Below, in pieces: positions 4,964-7,933 of a stretch of DNA of 7,933 nt. The first letter of the stretch is position 1; each line of letters starts with the position of its first letter. Made by a program: the position numbers and the translations under genes. Under the pieces are notes generated by a model. That model saw only the letters and a program-made list of their open reading frames with translations. It was not told the DNA's origin and searched no databases. Origin of the DNA: Lachnospira sp. UBA4285 (GTDB lineage Bacteria; Bacillota; Clostridia; Lachnospirales; Lachnospiraceae). The stretch spans positions 1 to 7,933 of the forward strand of contig DGVL01000069.1 of NCBI GenBank assembly GCA_002394965.1, in the 5' to 3' direction.

Positions 4964-6809
4964 TGCCTGTTTCCTTCCTGAGATGTCCCTCCAGTATGCA
5001 GATGCTTCGCGGCGGAACCGTGAGCTTTCTCTGGTCGTCTGATATCAACGGTTTTTCCTTCTCGCTGTCGCAGATGGAAATCCGCCACCCTTCCCTGCGG
5101 TCCGCGTCCGGAAGTGCCAGGTCCCAGGGCTCCCAGTACATGTTGACGGCCGCATACAGCAGGCTGTCGCTGTCCGGATCTGCATACTTCTCGCAGAACA
5201 TCAGGCCGATCTGCCGCACAGAGCTGTCCGTTCTCGTGAACCAGGCGTTTTCGCCGTGCACCGAAAAATCCGGGCAGCCGACCGAAAGCGTATCACTGCC
5301 AAGGAGCGGCCCGTCCATGTGCAGGATCTTGTGCGCGCGGCGCCACGCCAGAGCCTCCCGCGTGAATCTGAGCATCCGCGCCGCCTCGGCGCTCCGATTC
5401 CAGTTCAGCCATGAGAGCTCGCTGTCAATGTCGTAGGGATTGTTGTTGCCGTCCTGCGAATTCAGAAATTCATCGCCTGCCCGAAGCAGCGGGGCGCCCT
5501 GCAGGAGCATGAGAAGCAGTATGGCATTCTCGCGCATCTGCCTGCGCAGTGCCAGGACAGAGCGTTTCTTCGTCGGTCCTTCCACACCGCAGTTCCAGCT
5601 GTAATTCTCGGTTTCCCCTCCGCTCTCGTTGCGCTTGCGCTCATAGGAGTACAGATCCGCCAGCGTGAAGCCGTCATGGCCTGTCACACTGTTGATCCGC
5701 GCGCACGTCTGCGGACAGTCGCGGATGATCCCGATCAACGATCGGATCTGGTTGTCATCGCCCTTCAGGAATCGGCGCATCACCTGCCGGCAGCCGTCAT
5801 TGTACGACGCCACATGGCGCTTTCTCGGAAGCGTCCTGTCCCACCAGACCGTGATGAGCTTGGTATCAGCCAGATACGGATCCGCAACCGCTGCCGTCAG
5901 CGTCGCCTCTGAGGCATACAGGTGAAAACCGTCTACATGATAGCTGTCCACCCAGTAGTGCAGACAGTCCAGAACCATCCCCGGCTCCTCGTCCGAGAAG
6001 TACATCTCCATGATGACTTCAAGCCCTGCCCTGTGCATCCGGCGCACCATCGTGCGGAACTCATCCGTGTAGCGGGCGCTCCCATCGGCGCAGTATGCCG
6101 CCTTCGGCGCGAAATAGCCGAACGCCGGCGTATAGCCCCAGAAATTAAGGTCCTTCTTCTCCCCCGGCATCCCCGGGGCCTGCGCCTTCAGCCCGCCAGC
6201 CGTCAGCCTGTGGCACTCGTCAAACTCATACGCCGGCATCAGCTCGACAGCTGTGACCCCCAGCGATGCGATGTAAGAAACTTTTCTGGTCACTCCGGCG
6301 AAGGTCCCCCGCTCCTGCTGCGGGACCCCGGAAGTTGCCGACTTCGTGAACCCCCGGACGTGCAGCTTGTAAAATACACTATCCGAAAACGGCGTGCGCG
6401 GATATCGGTCCCCCTTCCAGTCAAATGCATTCTCTTCATTAAGAAATGACAGACTGCTCGTCACCGGTCCCTTGGATATCTCCCCGTATTGGCTGCATCC
6501 TGTGAAGCTCACCCCGTAAGGATCCGGGACGATACATCCGTCCACTTCATAGGCATACCGATATGTGGCAAGCTTCGGATCGCGGATGCGCACACAGCTG
6601 AAAGTCCCCTGCCTGACATGCCTCTCCAGGCTGATGCGGCGAAACGGCTCGTCATCGTCGTCCCGAAACAGCAGAAGAAAGGCCGGTGTATCCCGGTGCC
6701 ATCCGGGCGTCTGCCGGTACTCGGAAGGTAGCGCAAATCCAAACTCTGCGCCGTCTTCTGTCTTTCGCACCCCTCTGAATGCATGATATCTGTCTGCGTC
6801 AGTTTCCAT
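4947..6809 (-). CDS. GH13 isoamylase/GlgX-like protein lacking catalytic residues (620 aa, probable pseudoenzyme)
   Basis: Numbering is from the upstream ATG at 6854; the chosen start is residue 16. The order is that of glycogen debranching enzymes: an N-terminal CBM48-like domain (to about 115, ending VPDPYGVSF), a GH13 barrel (about 155-500) and a C-terminal beta domain. Family signatures are clear: LHVRGFT (164-170), DLNFWGYTPAFGYFAP, TGHDGFTLADLYSY (391-404), and GAPLLRAGDEF with GNNNPYDIDSELSW. The catalytic motifs are degraded. DVVYNH is EMYFSD (283-288). GFRFDLA is GFHLYAS (309-315), so the nucleophile Asp is Tyr313 and the Arg is His311. The general acid Glu of LIAEPWD is Val336 in LITVWWD. 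Only His393-Asp394 of region IV remain. Hydrolysis is therefore not expected; a glycan-binding or partner-subunit role is inferred. The frame is open throughout, so it is not a decayed pseudogene. The start at 6809 has AGGAAGG seven bases upstream. It heads the operon with the TPR and HAD genes. Confidence 0.9.
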   Translation of the reverse strand: METDADRYHAFRGVRKTEDGAEFGFALPSEYRQTPGWHRDTPAFLLLFRDDDDEPFRRISLERHVRQGTFSCVRIRDPKLATYRYAYEVDGCIVPDPYGVSFTGCSQYGEISKGPVTSSLSFLNEENAFDWKGDRYPRTPFSDSVFYKLHVRGFTKSATSGVPQQERGTFAGVTRKVSYIASLGVTAVELMPAYEFDECHRLTAGGLKAQAPGMPGEKKDLNFWGYTPAFGYFAPKAAYCADGSARYTDEFRTMVRRMHRAGLEVIMEMYFSDEEPGMVLDCLHYWVDSYHVDGFHLYASEATLTAAVADPYLADTKLITVWWDRTLPRKRHVASYNDGCRQVMRRFLKGDDNQIRSLIGIIRDCPQTCARINSVTGHDGFTLADLYSYERKRNESGGETENYSWNCGVEGPTKKRSVLALRRQMRENAILLLMLLQGAPLLRAGDEFLNSQDGNNNPYDIDSELSWLNWNRSAEAARMLRFTREALAWRRAHKILHMDGPLLGSDTLSVGCPDFSVHGENAWFTRTDSSVRQIGLMFCEKYADPDSDSLLYAAVNMYWEPWDLALPDADRREGWRISICDSEKEKPLISDDQRKLTVPPRSICILEGHLRKETGSGRNT

Positions 6810-6816
6810 ACCCCGC

Positions 6817-6823
6817 CCTTCCT
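6817..6823 (-). promoter_or_regulatory. ribosome binding site deciding the GH13-like start
   Basis: AGGAAGG on the minus strand lies seven bases before the ATG at 6809. The upstream in-frame ATG at 6854 has no ribosome binding site and would sit only about six bases after the predicted transcription start, so it is not used in this annotation. Confidence 0.8.
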
Positions 6824-6865
6824 GATACCTCTGACCGCTGTGTCGTATGCTCATAAATTATAGAT

Positions 6866-6874
6866 ATTATACCA
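6866..6874 (-). promoter_or_regulatory. extended -10 promoter of the GH13-like/TPR/HAD operon
   Basis: The minus strand reads TGG then a perfect TATAAT (6866-6871), an extended -10 promoter. No good -35 box is found at 16-18 bases, which is usual for this promoter class. Transcription would start near 6859, giving a leader of about 50 bases before the ATG at 6809. The element abuts the stop codon of the radical SAM gene. Confidence 0.7.
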
Positions 6875-6876
6875 TT

Positions 6877-7815
6877 TTAATCACAGGAAGGCGACGCAGT
6901 GAGGCCTTCTCCATTCCAGTCGGGAATAAAGCTCTCCTTCTGTGTCGGTCCTTCCTGAAAGAACGCGCGGGTCACGCCCAGATCAAGAACATAGTCCAGG
7001 AAGCGCTCATACTCCCGCTTCGTCACGCGGCGGCGAAGTTCCTGCGGCAGGGCGAGCCCCGATATCGGGGTGTACTGATTCATCAGGGAAAAGTATATGT
7101 CATCGCCGAATGCGTCATAGAGCAGCTTCACGGCCTGACACGCCTCCCGGACATGGCCCGGAAGCAGCAGGTGGCGCACAATTACGCCTTTTTTCAGGAT
7201 GCCCGGCTCAACGCCGCAGGTCTTTGCCTCTTCTTCCCCGAAGAATTCACAGGGCCCGGCCTGCTTCACCATCTGCGTGATGGCCTTGAAAGCTGTGACC
7301 GGGTAGTCAGGCGCATTGGAGTACGCGCGGGCCGTCTCACTGGAAACGTATTTGAAGTCCGGCAGATAGCAGGTCACCAGTCCGGACAGCTGCTGCAATG
7401 TCCCGACTGTCTCGTAGGAAGACGTGTTGTAGACGAATGGAATCGAAAGCCCCTCTCTCACCGCCTCCCGGCCTGCCGCCACCACCTGCGGCACAAACTG
7501 CGTCGCCGTGACCAGGTTGATGTTGTTCGCGCCTTTTTTCTGCAGACTGAGAAATGCGTCCGCCAGTCCGCGGGTGCTCACCGAAACGCCGCAGTCTCTG
7601 CCTCCTGAGATCCTGTAATTCTGGCAGTACACGCAGTGAAGCGGACAGCCGGAGAAAAATACGGCGCCGCTTCCGCGGCTCCCCGATATGCAGGGCTCCT
7701 CCCAGGCATACAGGGCAGCGCGCCCTGCCATCACCTCGGCGCTCTCCCCGCAATACCCTCTCTCTCCGTTCTGTCTGTCCGCGCTGCAGTGCCTCGGGCA
7801 CAGATCACAGCTCAT
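6877..7815 (-). CDS. PflX-like radical SAM protein (312 aa)
   Basis: Member of the radical SAM superfamily resembling the pyruvate-formate-lyase-activase homologue PflX (COG1313 type). The cluster-binding motif is CPLHCVYC (Cys57, Cys61, Cys64), which would hold the 4Fe-4S cluster that cleaves S-adenosylmethionine. A separate N-terminal Cys set, CDLCPRHC (Cys3, Cys6, Cys10) with Cys22, is typical of this family and may bind a second metal or cluster. Later conserved-looking segments are NINLVTATQFVPQ, LPDFKY and RHLLLPGH. The length is normal. The start is supported by GGAGAGGAG ending seven bases upstream. No glycyl-radical enzyme gene is in the window, so the substrate is unknown; the family itself is largely uncharacterised. 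It has a divergent upstream region shared with a tRNA gene. Confidence 0.9.
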   Translation of the reverse strand: MSCDLCPRHCSADRQNGERGYCGESAEVMAGRAALYAWEEPCISGSRGSGAVFFSGCPLHCVYCQNYRISGGRDCGVSVSTRGLADAFLSLQKKGANNINLVTATQFVPQVVAAGREAVREGLSIPFVYNTSSYETVGTLQQLSGLVTCYLPDFKYVSSETARAYSNAPDYPVTAFKAITQMVKQAGPCEFFGEEEAKTCGVEPGILKKGVIVRHLLLPGHVREACQAVKLLYDAFGDDIYFSLMNQYTPISGLALPQELRRRVTKREYERFLDYVLDLGVTRAFFQEGPTQKESFIPDWNGEGLTASPSCD

Positions 7816-7834
7816 ATACGCGCTCCTCTCCTGT

Positions 7835-7852
7835 CCGCCTTAAAAAAAGCGG
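7835..7852 (-). other. leader hairpin upstream of the radical SAM gene
   Basis: CCGCTTT can pair with AAGGCGG (one T-G pair) across a four-T loop on the minus strand. It lies 20 bases before the radical SAM start codon and upstream of its ribosome binding site. The same core, GCCGCTTTTTT then AAGGC, occurs in the leader of the CarD-like gene at a similar distance. Function unknown. Confidence 0.35.
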
Positions 7853-7858
7853 CAATAT

Positions 7859-7873
7859 ATGATTGACAATCAT
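7859..7873. promoter_or_regulatory. 15-bp perfect palindrome, possible operator
   Basis: ATGATTG-A-CAATCAT is a perfect inverted repeat with a one-base centre. It covers the -35 box of the tRNA promoter (7863-7868) and most of the candidate -10 box of the divergent radical SAM promoter (7869-7874). A dimeric regulator bound here could affect both directions. Chance is possible, since the site is short and AT-rich. Confidence 0.4.
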
Positions 7874-7891
7874 CGCAATTTCTTGTATATT
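7863..7891 (+). promoter_or_regulatory. promoter of the tRNA gene
   Basis: A perfect TTGACA (7863-7868), a 17-base spacer and TATATT (7886-7891, 5 of 6) place transcription start near 7898, about eight bases before the tRNA 5' end. This near-consensus arrangement is typical of stable-RNA promoters in Firmicutes. Confidence 0.85.
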
Positions 7892-7897
7892 AGTCAA
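7869..7897 (-). promoter_or_regulatory. candidate divergent promoter of the radical SAM gene
   Basis: On the minus strand TTGACT (7892-7897) is followed after 17 bases by GATGAT (7869-7874, 4 of 6), with a TGC extended -10 element. It overlaps the tRNA promoter on the other strand, so the two would compete for polymerase. The match is moderate. Confidence 0.4.
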
Positions 7898-7905
7898 GTC
7901 GACGT

Positions 7906-7933
7906 GCTACTGTGGCTCAGTTGGTAGAGCAGC
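7906..7933 (+). tRNA. tRNA gene, 5' part only (isotype not visible, perhaps Thr)
   Basis: GCTACTG (7906-7912) fits the acceptor 5' strand, followed by T8 and G9. The D arm is GCTC-AGTTGGTA-GAGC (7915-7930), a textbook D stem and loop with the conserved GG. The window ends before the anticodon, so the isotype cannot be read. The acceptor sequence and the AGC after the D arm recall bacterial tRNA-Thr, but this is a guess. The 3' acceptor strand should read CAGTAGC if the assignment of the 5' end is right. Confidence 0.88.

Noticed and set aside
5881..5960. Frameshift or sequencing error as the cause of the missing GH13 nucleophile
   Set aside because: The bases around GFHLYAS read in one frame, with conserved residues on both sides (YHVDGF before, and region IV later). 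The general acid and DxxxNH motifs are independently lost.
6810..6854. Upstream ATG at 6854 as the start of the GH13-like gene
   Set aside because: No ribosome binding site, and only about six bases from the predicted transcription start; the ATG at 6809 has AGGAAGG at seven bases.
6847..7608. Plus-strand open frame of 253 codons opposite the radical SAM gene
   Set aside because: The minus-strand frame has the CxxxCxxC motif and full family length; the plus-strand frame is its shadow.

Overview
The window looks like part of a chromosome from a fairly GC-rich Clostridia bacterium, most likely Lachnospiraceae. The evidence is a strong AGGAGG-type ribosome binding site before most genes, a CarD-like regulator, a DUF6465-type Lys/Ala-rich protein, an HPr-family protein, and a debranching-enzyme-like protein next to TPR and HAD genes. 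Taxonomy is inferred from gene content and style only. All nine protein genes are on the minus strand, so transcription runs right to left. A tRNA gene cut by the right edge is the only plus-strand gene. No mobile element, CRISPR array or phage gene is visible.

Layout, right to left (5' to 3' for the genes). At 7906-7933 is the 5' part of a tRNA with a near-consensus promoter, divergent from a PflX-like radical SAM gene (7815-6877). The divergent interval holds a perfect 15-bp palindrome over the tRNA -35 box. An extended -10 promoter with a perfect TATAAT (6866-6871) then starts a tightly packed set of four genes: a GH13 isoamylase/GlgX-like protein (6809-4947), a TPR protein with a GTG start (4963-4196), a HAD phosphatase (4191-3538) and a 104-aa protein of unknown family (3541-3227). 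They overlap or abut by 17, -4 and 4 bases. A strong promoter (TTGACA-17-TATCAT) then starts an HPr-like gene (3150-2902), followed by a Lys/Ala-rich 11-mer-repeat protein with a DUF6465-like C-terminus (2853-2281). A clear intrinsic terminator follows (2213-2251). Next come a CarD-like regulator with its own promoter and leader hairpin (2110-1613), and valS with its own promoter (1471 to beyond the left edge).

How the genes may work together: the four-gene set suggests a carbohydrate or glycogen-related role, but the GH13 protein has lost the catalytic nucleophile, the general acid and the DxxxNH motif. It is therefore probably not an enzyme, although its fold-defining segments and full length are intact. 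Plant isoamylase ISA2 is a known precedent for a non-catalytic isoamylase acting as a partner subunit. The HPr-like protein just downstream keeps its phospho-acceptor His and regulatory Ser positions but has lost the Arg and Pro of the active-site loop. The CarD-like protein has no Trp, the residue that characterised CarD proteins use to hold the transcription bubble open. The most interesting result is thus a neighbourhood of apparently repurposed proteins, led by an intact GH13 pseudoenzyme co-expressed with a TPR protein and a phosphatase.
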